Shown here: positions 29,926-39,566 of the stretch, piece after piece
Position numbering within the stretch: position 1 is the first letter of the stretch
How the letters are laid out: every line of letters begins with the position of its first letter
Position numbers and translations under genes: made by a program
The notes under the pieces: model-generated
What the model was told of the DNA's origin: nothing
Seen by the model: the letters and a program-made list of their open reading frames with translations, nothing else
Databases searched by the model: none
Assembly (NCBI GenBank): GCA_025355325.1
Contig: JANXZX010000101.1
Coordinates: 20,922-84,921 of the forward strand
Origin: Geobacteraceae bacterium
Lineage (GTDB): Bacteria > Desulfobacterota > Desulfuromonadia > Geobacterales > Pseudopelobacteraceae
Direction of reading: 5' to 3'
DNA length: 64,000 nucleotides

Positions 29926-30651
29926 TTATTCATCCAACTTTATAGAATCTCTCGTTTTTTCACGACGCTTTTCATCTTTTGCGGAAAACTTGGCTAAACA
30001 TTCCTTACTTTTATCCACCATGGCGCAGGTTAGATAATCAGCGATATTAATCACGCATGCTCGAATAGCCTTGCCAGCAGGAGTTTTTTCCTCACTTTCC
30101 GTATGTCCTCCAACACCCATAAAACTTCCGGAAAGCCTGAGAGCTGATGATTCAGAGTTTGCCTCTATGGTACGCGTTTCTATTACTTCGCTCGTTTCTA
30201 CTTCAACAACCTTCAGGTCAACGGCTATATAAGCTTTTGCTTTCCCTCCCCCGACGCCAAAACCCATGAAATTGAGTCCCCCGCCCTTCTTGGCGGCATT
30301 TTCTTCAAATGAGGACACTGTTGCGGTAACGATATACTGGGCACCCTTAATCTTGCCCAGCTTGGATTTGGTGGAAGGCTCTACAAGGCCGGATTCTCCG
30401 AATTTGAGTTCACTGACAACTTTGTCAATTTCTTTCCGTTCAACCAACTTGAATTTCTTGGTACTTGCCAGTTCATTGGTCAACATATCGGAAAGCTCAG
30501 CCCCGGTTCCGGATCTCCACCATGACGCGTGAGTATTGTTGGTAAACCGCATGACCGCGAGACGCGGAGCGTCGGATCCTGCAGCATATACAGTGGAAGA
30601 AACAGCGCTTAACACGAGCAGACAGAGAGACATTCCAATAACTTTCTTCAT
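29926..30651 (-). CDS. CsgG-like exported protein
   Basis: RLAVMRFTNNT...LSDMLTNELASTKKFKLVERKEIDKVVSEL; QYIVTATVSSFEE. Confidence 0.82.
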   Translation of the reverse strand: MKKVIGMSLCLLVLSAVSSTVYAAGSDAPRLAVMRFTNNTHASWWRSGTGAELSDMLTNELASTKKFKLVERKEIDKVVSELKFGESGLVEPSTKSKLGKIKGAQYIVTATVSSFEENAAKKGGGLNFMGFGVGGGKAKAYIAVDLKVVEVETSEVIETRTIEANSESSALRLSGSFMGVGGHTESEEKTPAGKAIRACVINIADYLTCAMVDKSKECLAKFSAKDEKRREKTRDSIKLDE

Positions 30652-30893
30652 GGTGAATCCTCCTCAATATTTTTTATTGCGACTTTGTTGTGTTTCTCAG
30701 GAAGTAAAGTGAAAATGACGTACCACTATCATCTGCCATCAGGAGTTCAGAGAACCAACATGTCCATTTTCGAACGTAGTTATACCATCACAAAGCGAGA
30801 AGTCAAGCTTCTCATAAAGAGGTGTATCTATTTGATTTTATAAGTTATTATGCACTAATTTATATTTCGGATCACACTGTCCTACGCCAGCAG

Positions 30894-32042
30894 TTACTCT
30901 CTGATATATTTCAACTTTAACGTCTGTCTACTAAATTCAACAAGCTTGAACTTTCCCTTCTGTTCAAGACTGTTAGCCAGATAGATCGGATTTTCGGAAT
31001 ATTTCACCTCAAACTCTCCAATACCGGCGTCGGCCACTTCGAGAACCCACACGGTATTCTGAAGAATATCCTTGATGGCAAAATTATCACTCAATTCAGA
31101 TACGTCACTGACTTTGATGGCAACTTTTTTCGAAACACCCTGAATATTTTTACTTACTTTATCCAAAATGACCGGCGTAAGTTTATCCGTAATTTCTTTC
31201 AAACTTACCGCCGCAGCATCTTCAACACTGCCTGCAAGCCCTTTCCCCTGCTCAACGCCTGCTGCAAGTATCACCATGCCCCCCTTGGCATCCTTGGTGA
31301 CCAGTCGATAGGTCAATCGCGCAGTAACATTATTGAAAGGCATCGATAATCCGTACCCGATATTTTCACCTTTTTTGGTTGAAACGGTGTACTCAACCTT
31401 ACCGATCAGCAGCAGATTGGTGAGGAACTTGTACATCAGGGATCGCATACTGAGGAATTTCCCGCTTTTTATCGCAGAGTCAACAACCTGCGAGTCAAGT
31501 ACATTCGCTGCGGCAATATCTGTAACCGTGTAGCCCTGGTCCACCAGTTTGCCGATAATGGATTCCGAAAGAATGTTTGATTCTTCGTAATGGGCGCCCC
31601 CCCGTGGCGACATATCCTTGGATATTATGAAGACAGATATTGCATTATTCAGGGCTAAACCGGCCACGGCATCCTGAGCCTTTGTCGGCTCGACACAAGC
31701 GTTGACCCGGACCGAAAGGATTCCTTCTTTGGTGTTTTGGCTCAGCAGCTTGTATGTCGAGACTGCTCCCTTAAGCTCTTTGCTGATCGCATCATCCACC
31801 GCCATCAAGTTCTGCACGATACTCTGCGCTTTTACGTTAACTCCCACAACCTGCTCAATTGCAGCCCACTTGGCGCGTGCGATTGCTTCGGCTTTGGCGG
31901 AAGGGACATCGTTTTTGACAATGGCGGCTTCACCGTCGGTATCAACGCAGGTAATTTGGGCTATGGCAGGTTGCACAACACAAAAAAATATAAACAGTGA
32001 TAAGATTACTTGCATCATAGAGCCTCCCTTGTGTGCCTTCAT
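30894..32042 (-). CDS. Exported FlgT/LPP20-like protein
   Basis: Signal peptide; AKAEAIARAKWAAIEQVVG; Rossmann-like middle region. Confidence 0.6.
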   Translation of the reverse strand: MKAHKGGSMMQVILSLFIFFCVVQPAIAQITCVDTDGEAAIVKNDVPSAKAEAIARAKWAAIEQVVGVNVKAQSIVQNLMAVDDAISKELKGAVSTYKLLSQNTKEGILSVRVNACVEPTKAQDAVAGLALNNAISVFIISKDMSPRGGAHYEESNILSESIIGKLVDQGYTVTDIAAANVLDSQVVDSAIKSGKFLSMRSLMYKFLTNLLLIGKVEYTVSTKKGENIGYGLSMPFNNVTARLTYRLVTKDAKGGMVILAAGVEQGKGLAGSVEDAAAVSLKEITDKLTPVILDKVSKNIQGVSKKVAIKVSDVSELSDNFAIKDILQNTVWVLEVADAGIGEFEVKYSENPIYLANSLEQKGKFKLVEFSRQTLKLKYIRE

Positions 32043-32167
32043 TGTTGTGTCGGTAATATTACCACCAATGAAATTAGCTGAAAAGGGATTGTTTTTGATA
32101 GCATGTAGCCAAAGTTCTAAAAAAGTTGTACATTTCTGGGATATTCACTGGAATCGCTGGAGGTATC

Positions 32168-33052
32168 ATGGACCGAAGAACTTTTTTGAAAGCATCAGGC
32201 GCTGCGTCTCTTCTGGCACCGGTTCTTATCAGGGAGGCACTTGCCGCCAGAGAGCAATCACTGGTGGCCGTAGCAGAGGGCACTGATTATCCGGCCATCA
32301 CCCGCAAGGTCATCAACTCGCTCGGAGGCATGAAGAAGTTCGTCAAACCGGGTGACATCGTGGTGGTAAAACCGAACATGGGGTGGGATAAAGCCATTGA
32401 GTTTGCCGCAAACACACACCCACTGGTGGTTCGTACCGTGGTAGAGGAGTGTCTGGCGGCCGGAGCAAAAAAAGTTAAAGTGTTTGATAATACCTGCAAT
32501 GATTCACGCCGCTGTTATGTCAACAGCGGCATCGAGAATATTCTCAAGGGAATGAAGAACGTCGAGTGCAAACACATCGAAACGGAGCGCTTTAAAAAAG
32601 TTACCCTCAACGGTCACTTTCTCAAAGAGTGGGAACTATACGATGAAGCATTATCCGCCAATGTCTACATCAATGTGCCGATTGCCAAACACCACGGACT
32701 ATCCAAGCTGACGCTCGGCCTCAAGAACATCATGGGTATCATGGGTGGCAGTCGCGGCTACATTCACCGGAATATCGATGTGGCCCTGGCCGATCTGAAT
32801 GCCCATTTCAAGAGTCATCTGACGATTATTGACGCGACACGCATCCTGACGGCCCACGGCCCGCAAGGCGGCAACATCGCCGATGTAAAGGTGCTCAACA
32901 AAGTCATCGCCTCGACCGACATCGTTGCCGCAGATGCCTACGCCACCACCCTGTTTGGCCTGAAACCGGCCGATATTCCGGTGACGGTAGCAGCCTACAA
33001 ACGCGGCCTCGGAGAAATGGACCTGGGGAAAATTAAAATCGTGAAGGCCTAA
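32168..33052 (+). CDS. DUF362 protein with Tat signal
   Basis: MDRRTFLKASGAASLLAP; VVVKPNMGWD; HHGLSKLTLGLKNIMGIMGG. Confidence 0.88.
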   Translation: MDRRTFLKASGAASLLAPVLIREALAAREQSLVAVAEGTDYPAITRKVINSLGGMKKFVKPGDIVVVKPNMGWDKAIEFAANTHPLVVRTVVEECLAAGAKKVKVFDNTCNDSRRCYVNSGIENILKGMKNVECKHIETERFKKVTLNGHFLKEWELYDEALSANVYINVPIAKHHGLSKLTLGLKNIMGIMGGSRGYIHRNIDVALADLNAHFKSHLTIIDATRILTAHGPQGGNIADVKVLNKVIASTDIVAADAYATTLFGLKPADIPVTVAAYKRGLGEMDLGKIKIVKA

Positions 33053-33055
33053 AGC

Positions 33056-34585
33056 GTGAAGCGAACGCCGTCCCGCATCAGCCAGTTATTTTTTCTGGCG
33101 CTGTTTCTGATTCTGTTCGTCCAGACCGAATACCGCGGCAAAGATGAAATCAACGCTGCGGTAAACACCTTCTTCCGGGTTAATCCGCTGGTGCTGTTCA
33201 GTTATGTATTAGCCGCAAAATCGTGGACCTGGCTGCTACTGCCGGCATTGCTGATGACCCTGGCGACATTGGCCCTTGGGCGGTTCTTCTGCGGCTGGAT
33301 CTGTCCGCTCGGGACGATTCTCGACCTTGTCACCACACGAATCCGCAAGACCACCCCGATCAAGGCGCTCAAGGGAAACACCAAATACTGGCTGCTCCTG
33401 CCGCTACTGTCAGCATCACTATTCAATCTTAACCTCAGCGGCCTTCTCGATCCGATTGCCATTCTGCTCCGGGGGCTGACCTTTCTGCTCCATCCGCTGG
33501 CAGGCTTGGCGACCCGTGAAGCGTGGGTGGGACTTTATCACCTGATCGGCGAGCGCCGCGATGCTGTTGCCCCGGCGTATAATCTGATCCACGACAACAT
33601 TCTTCCCTTCCGGGATACAATCTATCCGCTGGCGCTGTTTTCAACGGTCGTACTCCTGACGATTATCGCTTTGGAACGCTTCGAGACCCGTACCTGGTGT
33701 CGTGATCTCTGCCCGTTGGGAACCCTGCTCGGATGGCTGGGAAGGTTCTCTCCATTTCGGCGGATACCGGCCGCTCTTTGTGGCGATTGCGGTGCATGCC
33801 GCGAACTCTGCCCGACCAGCTTTGATCAGAAGAACCTGGTGCAGGAGGAGTGTATCCTCTGCATGGATTGTCAGCGTGGCTGCCCGCATGAACGAATCTC
33901 GTTCCGCCCGTCACTGGCTTTAAAAGGTGCCGGCCCACTGCAGCCGGAGCGAAGGGTTCTACTGGGAGGAATGGCGGCAGGGGTACTGTTGGCCGTTCCC
34001 GCAAAATTCCGCTCCCCCGAGCAGGTTTCCCGGCTGTTGCGACCGCCCGGTGTACGCAGCGAAGATGAATTCCTGAAGCGCTGCGTGCGTTGTGGGGAGT
34101 GCATGAAAGTCTGCCTCAAAAGCGCGCTCTACCCTGCTGCTTATCAGGCCGGTATCGAAGGATTTTATACCCCCCTGATGATCCCTCGGCTCGGATACTG
34201 CGAATATAATTGCACCCTCTGCGGACAGGTCTGCCCGACCGGCGCCATCCCCCTCCTCCCGGTGGAGTCCAAGCGTCGGGAAGTGGTCGGAAAGGCCGTC
34301 TTCGATAAGAACCATTGCCTGCCGTTTGCCCGCAAGATAGACTGCATTGTCTGCGAGGAGCACTGCCCGATTCCCGAGAAGGCCATCCGTTCTCGTGCTG
34401 TCACGGTTATTGGCATTGACGGGATTGCGAGAACGGTCAAGGAACCGTATATTGTCGAAGAAATCTGCAACGGTTGCGGCATCTGCGAGAATGTCTGCCC
34501 ACTTGAGACCAAGTCTGGTATTGATATATTTGCCGTGAAGGACCGGACGCCGATCAGCCGTGAACCTTCGTCCCCTTACGGGTAG
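33056..34585 (+). CDS. NapH/MauM-like membrane 4Fe-4S protein fused to ferredoxin-type domains (GTG start)
   Basis: FCGWICPLGTILD, several CX2CX2CX3CP motifs, N-terminal TMs. Confidence 0.9.
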   Translation: MKRTPSRISQLFFLALFLILFVQTEYRGKDEINAAVNTFFRVNPLVLFSYVLAAKSWTWLLLPALLMTLATLALGRFFCGWICPLGTILDLVTTRIRKTTPIKALKGNTKYWLLLPLLSASLFNLNLSGLLDPIAILLRGLTFLLHPLAGLATREAWVGLYHLIGERRDAVAPAYNLIHDNILPFRDTIYPLALFSTVVLLTIIALERFETRTWCRDLCPLGTLLGWLGRFSPFRRIPAALCGDCGACRELCPTSFDQKNLVQEECILCMDCQRGCPHERISFRPSLALKGAGPLQPERRVLLGGMAAGVLLAVPAKFRSPEQVSRLLRPPGVRSEDEFLKRCVRCGECMKVCLKSALYPAAYQAGIEGFYTPLMIPRLGYCEYNCTLCGQVCPTGAIPLLPVESKRREVVGKAVFDKNHCLPFARKIDCIVCEEHCPIPEKAIRSRAVTVIGIDGIARTVKEPYIVEEICNGCGICENVCPLETKSGIDIFAVKDRTPISREPSSPYG

Positions 34586-34663
34586 GTCCGATCCCGGAGA
34601 CAAAAGGTTATGCTTTACGAACCTGCTGAAAATCGGGTATCTATATTTAAGAGGGAATGACCA

Positions 34664-35038
34664 ATGAACATAATGACCGTAGATGATTCAAAAGCGGTAC
34701 GACTGACTATCGCCCTGACGTTACGGCATGCAGGTCACCGCGTTGTTGAGGCCGCAAGCGGCGAGGAGGCATTGGAGTTGCTGAAAACGGAGAAGGTTGA
34801 CCTGATCATCAGCGATTTTTATATGCCGGGAATGGACGGCAGCCAGTTGGTGCGTCATATTAAAGCCCATGAGGATTTCCGGGCTATTCCGGTGGTCATG
34901 TTGACGACTGAAAACGCCAAGAGCAGACTTGCTGAGGCGAAGGAGGCCGGAGCGATAGGATGGCTGAACAAACCGTTCAAGGCAGAGCATCTGGTGGCAG
35001 CAGTTAAAACCATCTCCGAGAAATTCGGCATTTCGTAA
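34664..35038 (+). CDS. CheY-like response regulator
   Basis: MTVDDSKAVRLTI, LIISDFYMPGMDG, GWLNKPF. Confidence 0.92.
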   Translation: MNIMTVDDSKAVRLTIALTLRHAGHRVVEAASGEEALELLKTEKVDLIISDFYMPGMDGSQLVRHIKAHEDFRAIPVVMLTTENAKSRLAEAKEAGAIGWLNKPFKAEHLVAAVKTISEKFGIS

Positions 35039-35054
35039 CCTGTAGCTCCAAAAT

Positions 35055-36806
35055 TTACCGCCTTGGAACATGAACCGCACTTTTAGATGCTTCGATCAGT
35101 TTGCCGGTTTCCAAAAACAGTGCAATTGAACCGTCCCCGAGAATTCCCGCTCCTGAAATACAAGTTACGTTACGAAAGAGGCGGCCAAGGGGCTTGACCA
35201 CCGTTTTTATTTCACCATGAAGACTGTCCACCACCAATCCCACCCCCGTTTCCCCATGTTTGAAGACGACCACATGCTGCATCGAAGGTGATGGTTCTAC
35301 AACGCCAAGAACCGAGCGCAGGTCAAGGCAGGGGATCAGCCGATCCCTGACCTGAAGACTGCCATTGGGCATTACGGTACGGGACTCGGCATTCGGCAAC
35401 TCCATGGTTTCCAAAACCAGGTCCATCGGCATAATGTAGAGGTTGTCGCCAAGTGAGACCATGAAGCCATCAACCAGTGACAGCGAAAGCGGAATACAGA
35501 TCTGAAAGGTAGTCCCGCCCCCCTCAGCCGTCTCCACATCAATTCTGCCCCGGATTGACTCAACGGCCTTGCGGACGACGTCCATACCGACGCCGCGCCC
35601 CGACAACATGGTGGCATCTTCAAGAGTGGAAAAACCGGGTTCAAAGATATAGTTAAGAATATCAGTTTCCGTAGGAAGAATATCCTTCTTTGCCAGGCCT
35701 CGTTCAATGGCCTTGCGGGCAACACTCTCACGATTTATGCCCTGCCCGTCATCACCAACACGAATAACAATATTCCCCGAATCATGAAACGCTTTCAGAT
35801 GAATAGTTCCAATCGCCGGCTTGCCACGCGCTGTGCGGTCTCCGGCGGCCTCTATGCCGTGATCAATAGCATTGCGCACCAGATGCAACAGGGGTTCGTG
35901 GAGTTTTTCGGCGACTGCTTTGTCCAGTTCGGTTTCCCCGCCGCTGATCAGCAGCTTTATCTGCTTTCCGCTTGAACTGCCAACATCGTGAATAATCCGG
36001 TTGAATCGTTGAAAAAGCGTCTGTACCGGAATCATCCGGAACGACATGGTTTTTTCCTGAATCTGCTTGATCAGGTCGGCGACGTGTATCGCCGATTCTG
36101 TTGACGAGTGATCGCCAAGGCGGCGGATATTCGCTTCCAGCACCGAGGAAGCGGTTACCAGTTCAACAACCAGATCGGACAACTGATCAATCCTGACGGC
36201 ATCGACACGCACCACACGCTGGCTCCTGGCATTCCTTTCACTTGCGGCGACTCCGTCGGCGGGAAATGACTCCCGAGAAGGCTGGACATCGTCCACGTCT
36301 TCAAAAAAGGCAAAACCGGTGCCGGTCGAACCGGGGGAGTTTTCAAGATAACTTTCATCCAGCATATCGTAAGAGCCGGGGTTCTCCTGACCGGCTGGAG
36401 TTTCCTCCGTCCATTCCTTCAGCTGGTCAAGCAATGCCGTGTGCGCGGGCGGAAGTGCGCCGTTATTTTCCGGATCAGCACCGACACAATACTGGTCCAT
36501 CATAGTGCTGATATGGTCGTGGCATTTGAGCAGCAGCACCACAAGGTGCTGGCTGAGCGGCTGTTCATGCTCCCGGATGCGGACAAGTACATGCTCAATA
36601 CCGTGGCAAAAATGTTCGACCGCCTCAAACCTGACAATACTGGCTGAGCCCTTAATCGTATGTACCGCCCTGAACAGCCGACCAAAAGCCTCTGCCTCAT
36701 TAAAATCAGCTTCCAGCACCAGAAGTGCAGACTCCATTTCGGACAGCAGTTCAGCACCCTCAATTGCAAAGGCCTGACGTATTTCCAGCAGTTCCGCATC
36801 TGTCAT
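35055..36806 (-). CDS. cheA: CheA-type histidine kinase
   Basis: HPt FRAVHTIKGSASIVRF; HLVRNAIDHGIE; GRGVGMDVVR; C-terminal CheW-like domain. Confidence 0.92.
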   Translation of the reverse strand: MTDAELLEIRQAFAIEGAELLSEMESALLVLEADFNEAEAFGRLFRAVHTIKGSASIVRFEAVEHFCHGIEHVLVRIREHEQPLSQHLVVLLLKCHDHISTMMDQYCVGADPENNGALPPAHTALLDQLKEWTEETPAGQENPGSYDMLDESYLENSPGSTGTGFAFFEDVDDVQPSRESFPADGVAASERNARSQRVVRVDAVRIDQLSDLVVELVTASSVLEANIRRLGDHSSTESAIHVADLIKQIQEKTMSFRMIPVQTLFQRFNRIIHDVGSSSGKQIKLLISGGETELDKAVAEKLHEPLLHLVRNAIDHGIEAAGDRTARGKPAIGTIHLKAFHDSGNIVIRVGDDGQGINRESVARKAIERGLAKKDILPTETDILNYIFEPGFSTLEDATMLSGRGVGMDVVRKAVESIRGRIDVETAEGGGTTFQICIPLSLSLVDGFMVSLGDNLYIMPMDLVLETMELPNAESRTVMPNGSLQVRDRLIPCLDLRSVLGVVEPSPSMQHVVVFKHGETGVGLVVDSLHGEIKTVVKPLGRLFRNVTCISGAGILGDGSIALFLETGKLIEASKSAVHVPRR

Positions 36807-37753
36807 ACACAGTCCTCCAACTCTTCGGCAGAACGGCGGGATATGGAGGGCTCAGCACACTCGACGCGATTGCGCCCCTCCCGCTTGGCCCGATAGAGAG
36901 CCGCGTCGGCCCGACCGACCAGCGTTTCCAAACTCTTTGCACCCTCACTGTATTCTGCCACCCCCAGGCTGACGGTGACGTTAAACTGCTCCTGCCCCCA
37001 TATAAAAATCTCTGAGGCAATTTCCATCCGGATACGCTCTGCCAGAACGGCAGCACTAGCAAGGTCGGTTTCCGGGAGAACGCAGCAAAATTCCTCACCG
37101 CCGTACCGTCCGACAATATCCACCGAGCGGACCAGATCTTGCAGAATCGCCGCTATGCGGCGCAACGTATAGTCACCACACAGGTGACCACGGGTATCAT
37201 TGATATCCTTAAAGTGATCTGCGTCAGCCATGATAACACTGAAATGGCTCCCAAATCGATGAGCCCGTTCAAGTTCCTCGGTAAGGCGTTTGTCCAGAAA
37301 ACTGCGATTATACAGCCGGGTCAACGCGTCTACCCTGGTCATCTCCAACAATTTTTGTTCATACACCGCATATTCCGTAACATCATGAACGGTGATGAAC
37401 ATGCCGGAGATAGTGCCATCCGGCTCTCTCAGAGGGTTTGCGGAACAGCTCTGCTGCATGTACGGCATCTGATCCGCCGATGAATGCGGATTTTTCAGCG
37501 GGATCAGATAACGGTGAAGCTTCTGGGAAAAATGAGCATAACTGCCAAAGGAGAGCACACTCTTTAAAAGTCTGCGATATTTCGGCTCAGCAAGATTCGG
37601 GTATCTGTTCATGAGCGGTGCGCCGACAATGTCACGTGCAGAAATCCCGCTGTGAATCTCCATCCAGCGATTCCATCCACGGACAGTCAGCTCCCGGTCA
37701 AGCTCAATCAGACCGACATCAATTGATTCAAATATTTGCGCGTTATCGAACAT
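36803..37753 (-). CDS. PAS-GGDEF diguanylate cyclase
   Basis: PAS then VDALTRLYNRSFLDKRL...GRYGGEEFCCVLPET. Confidence 0.92.
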   Translation of the reverse strand: MFDNAQIFESIDVGLIELDRELTVRGWNRWMEIHSGISARDIVGAPLMNRYPNLAEPKYRRLLKSVLSFGSYAHFSQKLHRYLIPLKNPHSSADQMPYMQQSCSANPLREPDGTISGMFITVHDVTEYAVYEQKLLEMTRVDALTRLYNRSFLDKRLTEELERAHRFGSHFSVIMADADHFKDINDTRGHLCGDYTLRRIAAILQDLVRSVDIVGRYGGEEFCCVLPETDLASAAVLAERIRMEIASEIFIWGQEQFNVTVSLGVAEYSEGAKSLETLVGRADAALYRAKREGRNRVECAEPSISRRSAEELEDCV

Positions 37754-37770
37754 TATAGTTGATGTACCGC

Positions 37771-38385
37771 CTATGACACATCCCACGGCTTCCTGGAAAA
37801 ACAGTCCGGACAGATTCCATGACTGAATTGAGCCGCCGAATGATCGGAAATGTATTGCTCCATCTGCTGCCAACTTTTTTCATCATCACGGATTTTCTTG
37901 CAATACATGCAGATCGGTATGATCCCCTCAAGCAGCTTTACCTTTTCCAGAGCTTCTTCAAGTTGCTCGACTTTCCGTTTCAGGAGTATCTCTACAGCAA
38001 CATTCTCTGTTACATCCTGCACGGCAATGAAAATGCCCTCAATTTCCCCCGTTTCGGAGCGCAACGGACCGGCAGTGCAGCTCTGCTGCATGAAGGGCAG
38101 AATATCAACCGATAAATGGGGATTTTTCATGGCAAAAAGATAGCGATGCAATTTCTGGGAAAAATACGCATAGTTGCCAAAGACAAAGACACTCTTTATA
38201 AATCGCCGGTATTTCGGCTCAGAGAGGTTCGGATAAAACTCCAGAATCGACTTACCGACAATCTCTTTCTCAGTGATGCCGCTGTGATGTTCCATCCAGC
38301 GATTCCAGGCACGAACCGTAAGGTCATGATTCAGAACGACCAACCCCGTATTTATGGTCTCAAATATCTGCGCACTTTCACGCAT
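37771..38385 (-). CDS. PAS-domain protein with C-terminal CxxC...CPDC module
   Basis: PAS paralogous to 36803-37753; tail GIIPICMYCKKIRDDEKSWQQMEQYISDHSAAQFSHGICPDC. Confidence 0.85.
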   Translation of the reverse strand: MRESAQIFETINTGLVVLNHDLTVRAWNRWMEHHSGITEKEIVGKSILEFYPNLSEPKYRRFIKSVFVFGNYAYFSQKLHRYLFAMKNPHLSVDILPFMQQSCTAGPLRSETGEIEGIFIAVQDVTENVAVEILLKRKVEQLEEALEKVKLLEGIIPICMYCKKIRDDEKSWQQMEQYISDHSAAQFSHGICPDCFSRKPWDVS

Positions 38386-39019
38386 ATTGGCTTAGATAAT
38401 CCTCAATAGCTTTTTTGAGCCATTCCAGGGTGCTCTGGTCACTGATCAGAAACAGGAAGCCGCTTGCATCGAATTCCGTGAAGTGAAACATGGTCTTGAA
38501 AAAGATGGCAAAAGAATCCTTTCCGGAAAAGGCTCCTTCAAGGGCACTGTGGATCTGATCCTGGGAATAATAGCGCGGCGGACTGTAGCTCACCACGTCC
38601 TTGAGAAGCTCCGCAATTTTACTGATGCACGCACCCATGATGATATTGCTGATCTCAATCAGGGTTTCCTTTTCAAGGACATCGACGTCAAAGTCGGTCG
38701 TGGAGGTACCGGCATTTTCATCGAACAACTGCAGCAGCTTCTTCCCTTCCCCGTGGGGAAAGATGAGTACGCTGGATCCGCTGAATTTTCCGCTGAAGAA
38801 TTGTTTGACCATACCCATGTCGTTACTGCCGGAAATATCTTTGGATATAATCGGCAACACACCATTAAATCGGAGGATATCGATATGCGGCACCGTCAGG
38901 GTAACGTACAGGTTGATAACTTCGGAAAGATCGGCGGCGGCCTGCCCGAAAGCGATGTTCATAATTTCCTGCAGGGCGTCCTTTTCCAACGGGCTCAGGA
39001 GGGGTGCGGTTTCATCCAT
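38378..39019 (-). CDS. CheC/CheX-like chemotaxis phosphatase family protein
   Basis: EKDALQEIMNIAFGQAAADLSEVI and EISNIIMGACISKIAELL duplicated CheC-type motifs. Confidence 0.85.
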   Translation of the reverse strand: MDETAPLLSPLEKDALQEIMNIAFGQAAADLSEVINLYVTLTVPHIDILRFNGVLPIISKDISGSNDMGMVKQFFSGKFSGSSVLIFPHGEGKKLLQLFDENAGTSTTDFDVDVLEKETLIEISNIIMGACISKIAELLKDVVSYSPPRYYSQDQIHSALEGAFSGKDSFAIFFKTMFHFTEFDASGFLFLISDQSTLEWLKKAIEDYLSQYA

Positions 39020-39392
39020 TGTTCACCCCCGCAATAGCAAGCGCCTTGAGGAGCTCAGCCTGAATGACTTCCCTAACCGGCGGTTTTTTGACAATCGAGA
39101 AAGCACCAAGCCGCTGAGCTTTTTCCTGTGTCTGTTTCTGAATATCAGCCGACAGGATAATAACAACAGCATTTGGATAGTCTTCACGCAGTTCTTCCAG
39201 TACATCCAGCCCATTTCTGTCAGGCATGGTAATATCCAGAAAAGTCACGTCCGGCTGCATTGACCTGAATAATTTAAGCCCACCGGCCCCATCACCAGCT
39301 TCAGCCAGTTCATGCCCCTGATCCTTTGGGATACAACTCTTTAAACTCATCCTGGCTACTACCGAGTCATCTACTATAAGAATCTTTGCCAT
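39012..39392 (-). CDS. CheY-like response regulator
   Basis: ILIVDDSVVARMSL, VTFLDITMPDRNGL, VKKPP. Confidence 0.92.
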   Translation of the reverse strand: MAKILIVDDSVVARMSLKSCIPKDQGHELAEAGDGAGGLKLFRSMQPDVTFLDITMPDRNGLDVLEELREDYPNAVVIILSADIQKQTQEKAQRLGAFSIVKKPPVREVIQAELLKALAIAGVNNG

Positions 39393-39566
39393 ACTTCGGA
39401 CCCCTCTGCTCTATATTTATAGATTCATTCATGTTGTAAAAGAATGTCTGATAATATCAGATTTTAATGAATTGGCAACTACGACATTCCGGGGAGATGA
39501 AAATAATTCCCCTGCGAGGCAGCAACTGGACTAAACGGTTAAATGTCTGCTCTCGACGGTAAAACA

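Noticed and set aside
33959-34603. 214-codon minus ORF
   Set aside because: Antisense to the polyferredoxin gene.
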